Shown here piece by piece: positions 1 through 7,103 of a stretch of 12,349 nucleotides of DNA. Each line of letters begins with the position of its first letter. Within the stretch, counting starts at the first letter, position 1. The notes under the pieces are model-generated. The model was given only the letters and a program-made list of their open reading frames with translations, ran no database searches and was not told where the DNA came from. Both the position numbers and the translations under genes were made by a program. The DNA is from an uncultured Collinsella sp. (GTDB lineage: Bacteria; Actinomycetota; Coriobacteriia; Coriobacteriales; Coriobacteriaceae). The stretch is from contig URBA01000020.1 in NCBI GenBank assembly GCA_900545905.1, positions 1 through 12,349 of the forward strand, in the 5' to 3' direction.

Positions 1-47
1 GAGATGCAGCGTAGTCTCGTGGGCTCGGAGATGTGTATAAGAGACAG
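1..47 (+). other. Illumina Nextera i7 adapter left on contig end
   Basis: This is not genomic DNA. Bases 14-47 equal the 34-nt Nextera Tn5 read-2 adapter, ending in the 19-bp mosaic end (29-47). Bases 1-5 (GAGAT) match the end of the P7 primer, and bases 6-13 (GCAGCGTA) sit exactly where the 8-nt i7 index belongs; from memory this is index N721. Translating it gives the familiar artefact peptide EMCIRDS. Real sequence starts at 48. The match is read by eye against remembered adapter sequence. Confidence 0.97.
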
Positions 48-923
48 CTCCACCAGTGCCGTCCTGGCGAGCCGGTTGCCCGTCTTGGTTATCCCGCCGC
101 GCCGCTCGGTCTCGCCGCTCGAGCGCTCCGACGGGACTAGCCCGCACCAGCTCGCGAAGGCCGGGGCCGTCCGGAACCTCGTGAAGGAGCCCGCCTCGGC
201 TGCGAGCCTGAAGGCCGTCAGGGTGTCGATTCCCTTGATGCAGGAGAGCGCCTCGACGGCCGGGCGCCACCGGTCGGTCCGGGCGAGGGCGAGCACCTTC
301 TTCTCGAGCTGCCGGCGATCCGACTCCGCGCACCTCGCGGCCGTGACGTAGTACTCGAGCACGTCGCGCTGGGGCCCCTCGAGCCTGATCCCGGATATCC
401 ATCTCCAGTGGGCGCGCGTCCAGGATCCCTTCCTCGTCCCGTCGGCGTTGCGCTCGTCCCAGACGTGGCCCAGCCTGATCAGGAACATGTTGAGGCGCTG
501 CCTGGCGCGGCGGTACTCCACCGTGGCGTCGTCGAGGGCGCGGTCGAGGTCCCGGGCGGCCTCGACGGCCGCATCGGGCAGCGGGACCTCCACGATGTTG
601 TGGGTGGCGAGCATGCGGGCGATGAACTCGGCGTCGCGCCGGTCGTTCTTGCGGCGCGCGTCCGCCGCCGGCCTCTGCATCTTGGAGACGGCGGCCACGG
701 CGCAGTCGAGGCCGAGCGCGCGCAGCTCGCGCGCCATGTGGAAGCCGGTGGGGCCGCTCTCGTAGCAGGCCCTGGGCTCCTCGAACCCGAGGGCCCACTC
801 CGCGATCTCGGCGGCGTCCGTCCCGAAGTCGCGGTGCACCACCTCGCCGGTGAAGGGGTTGAACGCCGCGGCGGCGACCGATCGCGCGTGGACGTCCAGG
901 CCGATGGAGGTAACATGGGGCAT
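48..923 (-). CDS. IS110-family transposase (DEDD recombinase), 3'-truncated by contig end
   Basis: The frame gives 292 residues from ATG 923 and runs without a stop into the adapter, so the C-terminus is missing; IS110 proteins are usually about 330-410 residues. The N-terminal RuvC-like DEDD domain shows IGLDVHARS (D10), YESGPTG (E55) and KNDRRDA (D94, D97). The C-terminal Tnp domain shows SCIKGIDTLTAFRLAAEAG (from about 227) and GLVPSERSSGE (261-271), holding the Ser-Ser-Gly serine motif, then RRGGITKTGN. A strong ribosome site (GGGGAGGAGG) lies just upstream of 923 on this strand and fixes the start. Known for the family: RNA-guided integration using a bridge RNA from the element's noncoding end. 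The gene is antisense to its neighbours and its broken edge is explained by assembly stopping in a repeated element. The family call is secure; activity is unknown. Confidence 0.93.
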
Positions 924-1100
924 GGGAAGCCTCCTCCCCGCAGGTGCGGTAAGGGCTACCGCACGGGCCGATACTCAAAGCCCATTGTGGCACCCCGAGC
1001 CCGCGGAAAGAAGCTGCGCCGCGGGGGAGGCGACCCCAATGGCTTTCTCATATCGTCTTTTATGTGGACCCGCGGAAAATGCATCCCAGTCTTTTGCGAA
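924..1100 (-). ncRNA. Candidate IS110 bridge-RNA region (left-end noncoding leader)
   Basis: This lies just 5' of the transposase, where IS110-group elements encode their bridge RNA. Several nested inverted repeats are visible: 944-951 with 957-964 (perfect 8 bp, 5-nt loop), 1000-1006 with 1019-1025 (perfect 7 bp, 12-nt loop), and 982-987 with 1037-1042 (6 bp) enclosing the previous stem. A 10-bp direct repeat (CCCGCGGAAA) occurs at 1000-1009 and 1069-1078. The insertion boundary cannot be seen, so the right limit is arbitrary. Position and foldability support the call; target- and donor-pairing loops have not been identified. An ordinary leader or decayed DNA remains possible. Confidence 0.35.
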
Positions 1101-1201
1101 AAACGGGACGCGCTTTCCGGCGCTTACTTCCGACGTGCGTGCACATCTCGGCGCGCCATCTCGGGCCCGCTCAGACATTCCTCCCACTTTCGCGCCACTT
1201 T

Positions 1202-1241
1202 ACAGACCGTTCGGTCGTCTGTCCGCACGCGCGGGTATACT
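1202..1241 (+). promoter_or_regulatory. Operator-like dyads and possible -10 box ahead of the GH5-like gene
   Basis: Two overlapping dyads are present: ACAGAC (1202-1207) with GTCTGT (1217-1222), and GACCG (1205-1209) with CGGTC (1212-1216). A TATACT hexamer follows at 1236-1241, about 65 bp before the ATG. No good -35 is seen at standard spacing. Dyads of this GACCGttCGGTC kind resemble TetR-family operators, but no regulator gene is present. Regulation of the GH5-like gene is inferred from position only. Confidence 0.35.
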
Positions 1242-1306
1242 CAAAACGATACTTTTCCTATGCAATACGATGCAGGCTCGGCCTGCACGATCCGAAGGGG
1301 GCAGTG

Positions 1307-2368
1307 ATGGAGAGGATACTCGGCGTTAATCTCTCTGGCTGGTTTATTCCCGAGCCTTGGGTGACCCCGTCGCTATACGCGGCGACCGGTGCATCCAATG
1401 CGGCCGAGCTGCAGGAGGCCATGGGCACCGCCGCCTATAACGAGCGCATGCGCCGTCATTACGAGACGTTTGTGAGCGAGGATGATTTCCGTCGCATGGC
1501 GCAGATCGGCCTCAACGCCGTGCGCCTGCCGGTGCCTTGGTATGCCTTTGGCTCACAGGAGTCCGATGCCTCCTACATCTCGGTTGTCGATTACATCGAC
1601 CGCGCGATTGAGTGGGCTGCCAAGTACAACATTCGCGTGCTGCTTGACCTGGCGACTGTGCCCGGTGGCCAGGGCGATTCCAACGATTCGCCCGCCACGC
1701 CGGAGGCTGTTGCCGAGTGGCATTCGTCCACTAACGGCCGCCATGTCGCACTCGACGTGCTCGAGCGCTTGGCCGAGCGTTACGGCGAGGCCGAGAGCCT
1801 GCTGGGCATTGAGCTGCTGGATACGCCGCAGATGAGTGTCCGCAAGAGCCTCTTCACCATGACGGATGGCATTCCGGCGCACTACCTGCGCAACTTCTAT
1901 CGCGACGCCTATGAGCTCGTCCGTTCGTATATGCCCGAGGATAAGATCGTCGTCTTTTCGTCTTCGGGGCATCCCAGCGAGTGGAAGCATTTTATGCGCG
2001 GCGCCAAGTACAAGAACGTCTACATGGACCTTCACCTGTACCATTACCGCGACGAGCATGCGCTCGACATCACGAGCCCCCGCGGGCTGACGACGGCGAT
2101 TTCGCGTAACAAGCGCGAGCTTAAAGAGGCGATTTCGACTGGGTTCCCCGTGCTGGTGGGCGAATGGTCGGGCGCGGCGATCTTTGCCAACTCGTCGGTT
2201 ACGCCCGAGGGCCGCAATGCCTACGAGCGCGTGTTTATCGCCAACCAGCTGGCTTCGTTTGCGCCGGCTGCCGGTTGGTTCTTCCAAACGTGGAAGACCG
2301 AGAAGCGCATTGCAGCATGGGACGCCCGCGCGGCGCTCGGTACGCTCGAGCGCGGCATGATTGAATAG
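1307..2368 (+). CDS. GH5-like (exo-glucanase-type) protein with altered acid/base site
   Basis: The product has 353 residues, no signal peptide and no membrane segment, so it is probably cytoplasmic. It resembles glycoside hydrolase family 5 of the exo-1,3-glucanase kind: GVNLSGWFIPEPWVTPSL (6-23), AVRLPVPW (71-78), LLDLATVPGGQ (112-122), GIELLDTP (167-174), VLVGEWSGA (282-290) and GWFFQTWKTE (323-332). The usual nucleophile is present (E286). The usual acid/base motif is ELLNEP, but here it reads ELLDTP, so the catalytic Glu is Thr173 and the preceding Asn is Asp172. The HGAPG-type His is also Ala (ATVPG). It may be a non-hydrolytic, transglycosylating or binding protein. The ATG at 1307 is chosen because AAGGGGG lies just upstream and homology begins there; the upstream frame extension is noncoding. 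rsmI starts 6 bp after the stop, so co-transcription is likely. Confidence 0.85.
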   Translation: MERILGVNLSGWFIPEPWVTPSLYAATGASNAAELQEAMGTAAYNERMRRHYETFVSEDDFRRMAQIGLNAVRLPVPWYAFGSQESDASYISVVDYIDRAIEWAAKYNIRVLLDLATVPGGQGDSNDSPATPEAVAEWHSSTNGRHVALDVLERLAERYGEAESLLGIELLDTPQMSVRKSLFTMTDGIPAHYLRNFYRDAYELVRSYMPEDKIVVFSSSGHPSEWKHFMRGAKYKNVYMDLHLYHYRDEHALDITSPRGLTTAISRNKRELKEAISTGFPVLVGEWSGAAIFANSSVTPEGRNAYERVFIANQLASFAPAAGWFFQTWKTEKRIAAWDARAALGTLERGMIE

Positions 2369-2374
2369 GTTGAT

Positions 2375-3253
2375 ATGACGCAAAACAGCGCCCATACGGG
2401 CAAACTCTATGTGGTCGGCACGCCCATCGGCAACCTGGGCGACCTGTCCCCGCGCGTTGGCGAGGCCTTTGCCGCTGCCGATGTCATCTGCTGCGAAGAC
2501 ACGCGCGTGACGTCAAAGCTGCTGATGCACCTGGGCATTTCCAAGCCGCTTGTCCGTTGCGACGAGAATGTGATCGCCAGCCGCGCCACCGGCCTGGTCG
2601 ACCGTCTGCTGGCGGGGGAGACCCTCGCCTTTGCCTCGGACGCCGGCATGCCGAGCGTGTCCGATCCCGGCCAGGCGCTGGTCGAGGCGGCGCGTGAGGC
2701 CGATGTGCCCGTCGAAGTTGTTCCCGGGCCCTCTGCTTGCGTCACGGCGCTCGTTTCGTCCGGCATTCCCTGCGAGCATTTTTTCTTCGAGGGCTTTTTG
2801 GGCCGAAAGCACGGCGACCGTGTGCGCCGTTTGCAGCGCCTTGCCGTGGTGCCCGGCGCGCTCATCTTCTACGAGTCTCCACATCGCATCGTGGCGACGC
2901 TCGAGGCCGTGGTGGAGGTCTTTCCCCAGCGTGAGGTTGCCGTCTGCCGCGAGCTCACCAAGCTGCACGAGGAAGTCTTGCGCGGGCCCGCTGCCCAGCT
3001 TGCCGAGGAGCTGCGTGCTCGCGGCGAGGTAAAGGGCGAGATTGCGCTGGTCATCGCGCCGCCGAGCGAGGATGAGGAGGCCGGTGCCGTGCCGGTTGGC
3101 GCCGCGGCAGCGGATCACGACGAGGCCCTGCGCGAGGATATCCGCGCCGCGCTCGAGGAGGGGGAGCCCGCGTCTGCAGTGGCCAAGCGCCTGTCTCAGA
3201 AGTATTCGCGCCGCAAGCGCGATGTCTATGCCATGGTGCTCGATATGCAATAG
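2375..3253 (+). CDS. rsmI: 16S rRNA (cytidine-1402-2'-O)-methyltransferase RsmI
   Basis: The product has 292 residues and is a tetrapyrrole-methylase-fold SAM enzyme that 2'-O-methylates C1402 in the P-site decoding region of 16S rRNA. Diagnostic motifs are VVGTPIGNLGDLSPR (13-27), CEDTR (40-44), SDAGMPSVSDPG (88-99), VVPGPSA (115-121), FFFEGFLGRK (136-145) and FYESPHRI (165-172). The C-terminus (about 230-292) is the usual variable helical tail, with an acidic linker before it. It starts 6 bp after the GH5-like gene with only a weak ribosome site (TAGG), so translation is probably coupled to the upstream stop. Length and motifs are normal. Confidence 0.97.
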   Translation: MTQNSAHTGKLYVVGTPIGNLGDLSPRVGEAFAAADVICCEDTRVTSKLLMHLGISKPLVRCDENVIASRATGLVDRLLAGETLAFASDAGMPSVSDPGQALVEAAREADVPVEVVPGPSACVTALVSSGIPCEHFFFEGFLGRKHGDRVRRLQRLAVVPGALIFYESPHRIVATLEAVVEVFPQREVAVCRELTKLHEEVLRGPAAQLAEELRARGEVKGEIALVIAPPSEDEEAGAVPVGAAAADHDEALREDIRAALEEGEPASAVAKRLSQKYSRRKRDVYAMVLDMQ

Positions 3254-3277
3254 ATGGAGGATATCCAGCCCTTGCGC

Positions 3278-3283
3278 TAGAAT
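3278..3283 (+). promoter_or_regulatory. Possible -10 box for metG
   Basis: TAGAAT lies in the 69-bp rsmI-metG gap, 40 bp before the metG ATG. No convincing -35 is seen at 16-18 bp. The gap also holds a clear metG ribosome site (GGAGG, 3309-3313). Weak call; read-through from rsmI is equally possible because no terminator is seen in the gap. Confidence 0.25.
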
Positions 3284-3322
3284 CATCCTCTGTATGCAAC
3301 GTTTTTCTGGAGGACAAACCCC

Positions 3323-4924
3323 ATGGATCAAAGCAAGCCTTCGTTCTTTATCACGACGCCCATCTACTACGTCAACGCCGATCCGCACCTGGGCACGGCT
3401 TATTCCACCATCATCGCCGACGTTCAGGCCCGTTATCGTCGCTCCGCCGGCTATAACGTCAAGTTCCTGACCGGCATGGACGAGCACGGCGAGAAGGTCG
3501 CCGAGGCCGCAGCCAAGCATGGCATGACGCCGCAGGAGTGGACCGACAGCCAGGCCCCGCACTTCAAGGAGCTTTGGAGCAAGCTCGAGATTTCCAACGA
3601 CGACTTCATCCGCACCACCGAGCCGCGCCAGCATCATGCCGTGCAGTACCTGTGGGAGCGCATGAAGGAGTCCGGCTACCTGTATAAGGGCAGCTACGAC
3701 GGTTGGTATTGCGTGCCTGACGAGACCTACTTCACCGATACGCAGGTCCAGAAGGGCGACGAGGAGTACGGCAGCGTCGGCCAGCACCTGTGCCCCGACT
3801 GCCACCGTCCGCTTGAGCGCGTGCAGGAGGAGTCCTACTTCTTTAAGCTTTCCGCTTTCCAGGACAAGCTGCTCAAGCTTTACGACGAGCACCCCGACTT
3901 TGTCGAGCCTGCGTTCCGCATGAACGAGGTACGTAGCTTTGTCGAGGGCGGCCTTAATGACCTTTCCGTGAGCCGTACGAGCTTTGACTGGGGCATTCAG
4001 GTCCCGTTTGACGAGGGTCACGTGACCTACGTGTGGTTCGATGCGCTGCTCAACTATATGACGGCCGTCGGCTACGGTGTCGACACCGACGAGGCGCGTG
4101 CCGAGCTGGCCTATCGCTGGCCCGCGCAGTTCCACATCGTGGGTAAGGACATCATCCGCTTCCACTGCGTCATTTGGCCCGCCATGCTCATGGCCATCGG
4201 CGAGGCCCTGCCCGAGCACGTCTTTGCCCACGGCTTCCTGACCGTGCGCAATGCCGAGACCGGCAAGGCCGAGAAGATGTCCAAGAGCCGCGGCAACGCC
4301 ATCGCTCCGCAGGACGTTATCGACATGCTGGGCGTCGAGGGCTATCGCTACTACTTTATGACCGACGTCGTCCCTGGCACTGACGGTGCCATCAGCTTCG
4401 ACCGCATGGAGCAGGTCTACAACGCCGACCTGGCCAACAGCTGGGGCAACCTCATCTCGCGTTCGCTCAACATGAGCGGCAAGTATTTTGACGGTTGCGC
4501 GCCCGCCAAGCCCGCATCGTTCGATGCGTTCGATAACCCGCTGGCAAAGATTGCCGACGGTTTGGTCGAGCGCTACATGGCCAAGATGGACGTGCTCGAT
4601 TACGGTGGAGCCAAGGACGAGGTCATGGAGCTCATCCACGCCGCCAACCACTACATCGAGGACTCCGAGCCTTGGGCACTTGCCAAGGACGAGGCCAAGG
4701 CTGACGAGCTGGCGTTTGTGATCTACAACCTGCTCGAGGCCATCCGCATTGCCGCTCACCTGCTGATGCCGCTCATGCCCCAGACTTCTGCCGAGGCTCT
4801 GCGCCGCCTGTCCTGCGAGGACGAGGCCGCGAGCGACGACCTCAAGGGCATTTGCGCTTGGGGCCTGCTTGCTGGTGGTCAGCCCGTCGAGAAGGGCGAT
4901 CCGCTGTTCCCGCGTCTGGCGTAG
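3323..4924 (+). CDS. metG: Methionyl-tRNA synthetase MetG
   Basis: The product has 533 residues and is a class I aminoacyl-tRNA synthetase that charges tRNA-Met for initiation and elongation. Visible motifs: the HIGH-type signature PHLGTAY (21-27) after TTPIYYVNA, the connective insertion with a reduced metal knuckle (C130, then CPDC at 157-160), TYVWFDALLNYMTAVGY, and KMSKS (318-322). The rest is the alpha-helical anticodon-binding domain. The protein ends after that domain, so it lacks the C-terminal tRNA-binding (Trbp111-like) extension found in some longer MetG proteins. A GGAGG ribosome site 9 bp upstream fixes the start. An intrinsic terminator follows at 4967. Confidence 0.98.
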   Translation: MDQSKPSFFITTPIYYVNADPHLGTAYSTIIADVQARYRRSAGYNVKFLTGMDEHGEKVAEAAAKHGMTPQEWTDSQAPHFKELWSKLEISNDDFIRTTEPRQHHAVQYLWERMKESGYLYKGSYDGWYCVPDETYFTDTQVQKGDEEYGSVGQHLCPDCHRPLERVQEESYFFKLSAFQDKLLKLYDEHPDFVEPAFRMNEVRSFVEGGLNDLSVSRTSFDWGIQVPFDEGHVTYVWFDALLNYMTAVGYGVDTDEARAELAYRWPAQFHIVGKDIIRFHCVIWPAMLMAIGEALPEHVFAHGFLTVRNAETGKAEKMSKSRGNAIAPQDVIDMLGVEGYRYYFMTDVVPGTDGAISFDRMEQVYNADLANSWGNLISRSLNMSGKYFDGCAPAKPASFDAFDNPLAKIADGLVERYMAKMDVLDYGGAKDEVMELIHAANHYIEDSEPWALAKDEAKADELAFVIYNLLEAIRIAAHLLMPLMPQTSAEALRRLSCEDEAASDDLKGICAWGLLAGGQPVEKGDPLFPRLA

Positions 4925-4966
4925 AGACCGCGCGAGCGCCATATCGGCAATTTGCTGTTTAGCTGT

Positions 4967-5002
4967 AAGGGCATGGCCGCCACGGTCCATGCCCTTTTGT
5001 TT
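4967..5002 (+). terminator. Intrinsic terminator after metG
   Basis: A perfect 10-bp stem (AAGGGCATGG, 4967-4976, with CCATGCCCTT, 4987-4996) and 10-nt loop are followed by TTTTGTTT. It ends the metG transcript 43 bp after the stop. Confidence 0.88.
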
Positions 5003-5034
5003 CAAGACGCCGCCATCATGCTAAGGAGGCAACC

Positions 5035-5895
5035 ATGACAACTTCGCCTTTGGCAAACCCCACGGCCACCAGGGAGCTGCTAGAGGAGTTTGGCCTTGCG
5101 ACTAAGCATCGCCTGGGCCAGAACTTTCTAATCGACAATCATGTGATCGAGCGTATCTGCGAGCTTTCCGAGCTTGCAGGTGACGAGCGCGTACTCGAGG
5201 TGGGTCCGGGCGTTGGTACGCTCACGCTTGCGCTGTTGCAGGAGGCGGCGTGCGTCACGTCGATTGAGGCGGATCCCGAGCTCGAGCCGGTGCTCGATGC
5301 TCACGCCGCCGACTACGCCAACTTCCACTTTATCATGGGCGACGCGCTTAAGGTGGGCCCGGAGCAGATTGAGCAGGCTGCCGGCGGCGAGCCCACGGTA
5401 TTTGTCGCGAACCTGCCCTATAACGTGGCGGCGACGATCATTTTGCAATTTTTCCAGACGATGCCGGCGCTCAAGCGTGCCGTCGTCATGGTGCAAAAGG
5501 AGGTTGCCGATCGCATTGCCGCAGCGCCGGGCAACAAGACCTATGGCGGCTATACGGCAAAGCTCGGCCTGTACGCGCAGGTGACGGGTCGCTTTGAGGT
5601 GCCGCCGCGTTGCTTTATGCCGGCGCCGCACGTGGACTCGGCCGTCGTGCGTATCGACCGTGTTGACGGCGTGGTGCCCGAAGGACTCGATCGCGAATTT
5701 GTGGCCCGCGTGATTGATGCTGCATTTGCCCAGCGTCGCAAGACCATCCGCAATTCCATGAGCGCCAACGGTTTTGCCAAGGACGTGCTCGATGCCGCTT
5801 TTGAGGTTTGCGGTATCGCACCCACCACGCGCGCCGAGACGCTCGATGTTGCCGACTTTGTCCGTCTGGCCCGGGAGCTAATCCATGACGCCTAA
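5035..5895 (+). CDS. rsmA: 16S rRNA adenine-N6,N6-dimethyltransferase RsmA (KsgA)
   Basis: The product has 286 residues and dimethylates A1518 and A1519 of 16S rRNA near the end of 30S assembly; its loss gives kasugamycin resistance. Motifs: HRLGQNFLID (25-34), SAM-binding VLEVGPGVGTLT (53-64), acidic SIEADPELEP, catalytic NLPYN (126-130), and the C-terminal FAQRRKTIRNS segment of this family. A strong ribosome site (AAGGAGG, 5023-5029) precedes the ATG. The 3' end overlaps the start of tatD by 11 bp, so the two are almost surely co-translated. The metG terminator just upstream implies its own promoter in 5003-5022 or read-through; no clear promoter is visible. Confidence 0.97.
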   Translation: MTTSPLANPTATRELLEEFGLATKHRLGQNFLIDNHVIERICELSELAGDERVLEVGPGVGTLTLALLQEAACVTSIEADPELEPVLDAHAADYANFHFIMGDALKVGPEQIEQAAGGEPTVFVANLPYNVAATIILQFFQTMPALKRAVVMVQKEVADRIAAAPGNKTYGGYTAKLGLYAQVTGRFEVPPRCFMPAPHVDSAVVRIDRVDGVVPEGLDREFVARVIDAAFAQRRKTIRNSMSANGFAKDVLDAAFEVCGIAPTTRAETLDVADFVRLARELIHDA

Positions 5896-6802
5896 TGCCG
5901 AACGCGTGACGTTTACCAAGAAAAAGACGACGGTTGCTTGTCCCGTGCCCTTGGCGCCGCTTGCCGACACGCATGCACATCTGCTTTCGTTTTGGGGCAA
6001 GGATGTGCCCGAGACGCTCGTGCGCGCCAAAGCCGCGGGCGTCGACCTGTTGGTGACGATGTTCGACCCCATTGCCGACAAGCGCAGCGTGGCGGACTAT
6101 AGCGACTGGCTGGTGCGCGAGATTCTTCCGATGCAGGATATCCCGCAGATCAAGTATCTTGCCGGCGTGCATCCGTATGGCGCGCCGGACTATACCGACG
6201 ACGTTCATGCACAGGTCGTTGCCGCACTTGATGACCCCTTATGCGCCGGTATTGGCGAAATCGGCCTGGACTATCACATGGACTATGACGACGATATCGC
6301 GCCGGCACCCCATAACGTGCAGATTGATTGCATGGCGCGCCAGCTCGAGCTTGCCGTGCGCCGCAATGTGCCGGTGGAGCTGCACCTGCGTCACGAGGAC
6401 TCGGATGGGGAGCGCACCTCGCACGTTGATGCGTACAACGTACTGCGCGAGGTGGGCGTGCCCCAGGCCGGTTGTGTGCTGCACTGCTTTGGCGAGGACC
6501 GCGCCACGATGGAGCGCTTTGTGGAGCTGGGCTGCTATATCGCCTATGGTGGCGCGGCCACCTTTAAGCGCAACGACGACGTGCGCGAGGCATTTGCGGC
6601 AACCCCACTCGATCGAATTTTGTTCGAGACGGATTGCCCGTATATGGCTCCGGAGCCCATCCGCGGTCTTGAATGCGAGCCCGCAATGATCTCCATTACG
6701 GCAAACGCGCTGGTTAACGACCGTGTCGATCGCACAGGTGAGGACGCCGAAACAATCGCGCAAGCCGCTTGGGAAAATGCCTGCAAACTTTTTCAAAAAT
6801 AG
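5885..6802 (+). CDS. tatD: TatD-family metal-dependent DNase/hydrolase
   Basis: The product has 305 residues and an amidohydrolase-type TIM-barrel fold. The expected metal ligands are all visible: DTHAHL (H30, H32), GIGEIGLDY (E125), ELHLRH (H167), LHCFGE (H200) and ETDCPY (D250). TatD proteins are 3'-5' exonucleases linked to DNA repair; the exact substrate here cannot be read from sequence. About 27 residues precede the first ligand strand, a little longer than usual. The ATG at 5885 lies inside the end of rsmA in another frame (11-bp overlap). The rsmA-tatD pairing resembles the common tatD-ksgA neighbourhood in Gram-positive genomes. The tRNA-Leu promoter begins 4 bp after the stop. Confidence 0.93.
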   Translation: MTPNAERVTFTKKKTTVACPVPLAPLADTHAHLLSFWGKDVPETLVRAKAAGVDLLVTMFDPIADKRSVADYSDWLVREILPMQDIPQIKYLAGVHPYGAPDYTDDVHAQVVAALDDPLCAGIGEIGLDYHMDYDDDIAPAPHNVQIDCMARQLELAVRRNVPVELHLRHEDSDGERTSHVDAYNVLREVGVPQAGCVLHCFGEDRATMERFVELGCYIAYGGAATFKRNDDVREAFAATPLDRILFETDCPYMAPEPIRGLECEPAMISITANALVNDRVDRTGEDAETIAQAAWENACKLFQK

Positions 6803-6805
6803 TTC

Positions 6806-6834
6806 TTGCGTTCGCGGTGGCGCTCCGTTATTCT
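6806..6834 (+). promoter_or_regulatory. Promoter of tRNA-Leu
   Basis: TTGCGT (6806-6811), a 17-bp spacer and TATTCT (6829-6834) lie 11 bp before the tRNA, a fitting distance for transcription to start just ahead of it. Confidence 0.65.
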
Positions 6835-6845
6835 AATTCCTGCAC

Positions 6846-6932
6846 GCGGGCGTGGCGGAATTGGCAGACGCGTACGGTTCAGGTCCGTATGGGGGCAACC
6901 CCATGAAGGTTCAAGTCCTTTCGCCCGCACCA
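6846..6932 (+). tRNA. tRNA-Leu (anticodon CAG), CCA encoded
   Basis: Acceptor GCGGGCG (6846-6852) pairs with CGCCCGC (6922-6928). The anticodon stem TACGG/CCGTA carries loop TTCAGGT with anticodon CAG at 6880-6882. A long variable arm (GGGG-GCAA-CCCC) marks a class II tRNA. The T arm has AGG-TTCAAGT-CCT, and the encoded CCA is at 6930-6932. It decodes CUG. Its 3' 18 nt, from within the T arm, recurs at 7104-7121. Confidence 0.96.
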
Positions 6933-6974
6933 TTGAATGAAAGAGCTCCCAGCAATGGGGGCTTTTTTGTTATG
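6915..6974 (+). repeat. 60-bp direct repeat, copy 1 (tRNA-Leu 3' end plus terminator)
   Basis: Identical to 7104-7163 except one G/A change (59/60). It covers the tRNA from inside the T arm to CCA, the terminator and 6 bp beyond the T run. The repeat period is 189 bp. Confidence 0.97.
6944..6968 (+). terminator. Intrinsic terminator of tRNA-Leu
   Basis: AGCTCCC (6944-6950) pairs with GGGGGCT (6957-6963) around AGCAAT, followed by six T. An exact copy lies at 7133-7157. Confidence 0.85.
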
Positions 6975-7103
6975 GGCCCATCACAGGGACTTGAACCTGC
7001 GAAGGAGCGAGCGTAAAGAAAACGCGGAGCGTTTTTAGCGAGCTGGCGAGGACGCCGGCAGGCGGCCGAAGCCGGTGCGGATCCGCGAAGCGGATACGCG
7101 GAC
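6975..7103 (+). repeat. tRNA-linked structured repeat element, Leu copy
   Basis: This noncoding 129 bp separates the two copies of the tRNA-Leu 3' end. It carries, in order: a 12-nt inverted copy of the T arm (GGACTTGAACCT, 6987-6998); a 7-position stem, 7006-7012 with 7038-7044, whose middle is a tandem G-A/A-G pair; an inner hairpin AAAACGC-GGA-GCGTTTT (7019-7035); a GC-rich hairpin region 7055-7075; and ATCCGC-GAA-GCGGAT (7081-7095). AGGGAC (6985-6990) can pair with GTCCTT (7104-7109), closing the whole element. The 92-bp core 7011-7102 matches 11994-12085 at 84 positions without gaps. It has no open frame of its own. It could be a miniature mobile element, an attachment-site remnant or a structured RNA. 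Confidence 0.85.

Noticed and set aside
4..351. Plus-strand 115-residue open frame at the left edge
   Set aside because: It starts in the sequencing adapter and runs antisense to the IS110 transposase, so it is an artefact.
2513..5005. Long 830-residue minus-strand open frame
   Set aside because: It lies antisense to rsmI and metG, has no ribosome site and a low-complexity Val/Leu/Gly/His composition typical of GC-rich shadow frames.
6975..7103. Integron attC or cassette site
   Set aside because: The hairpins lack recognisable RYYYAAC/GTTRRRY core sites and no integrase or cassette gene is nearby.
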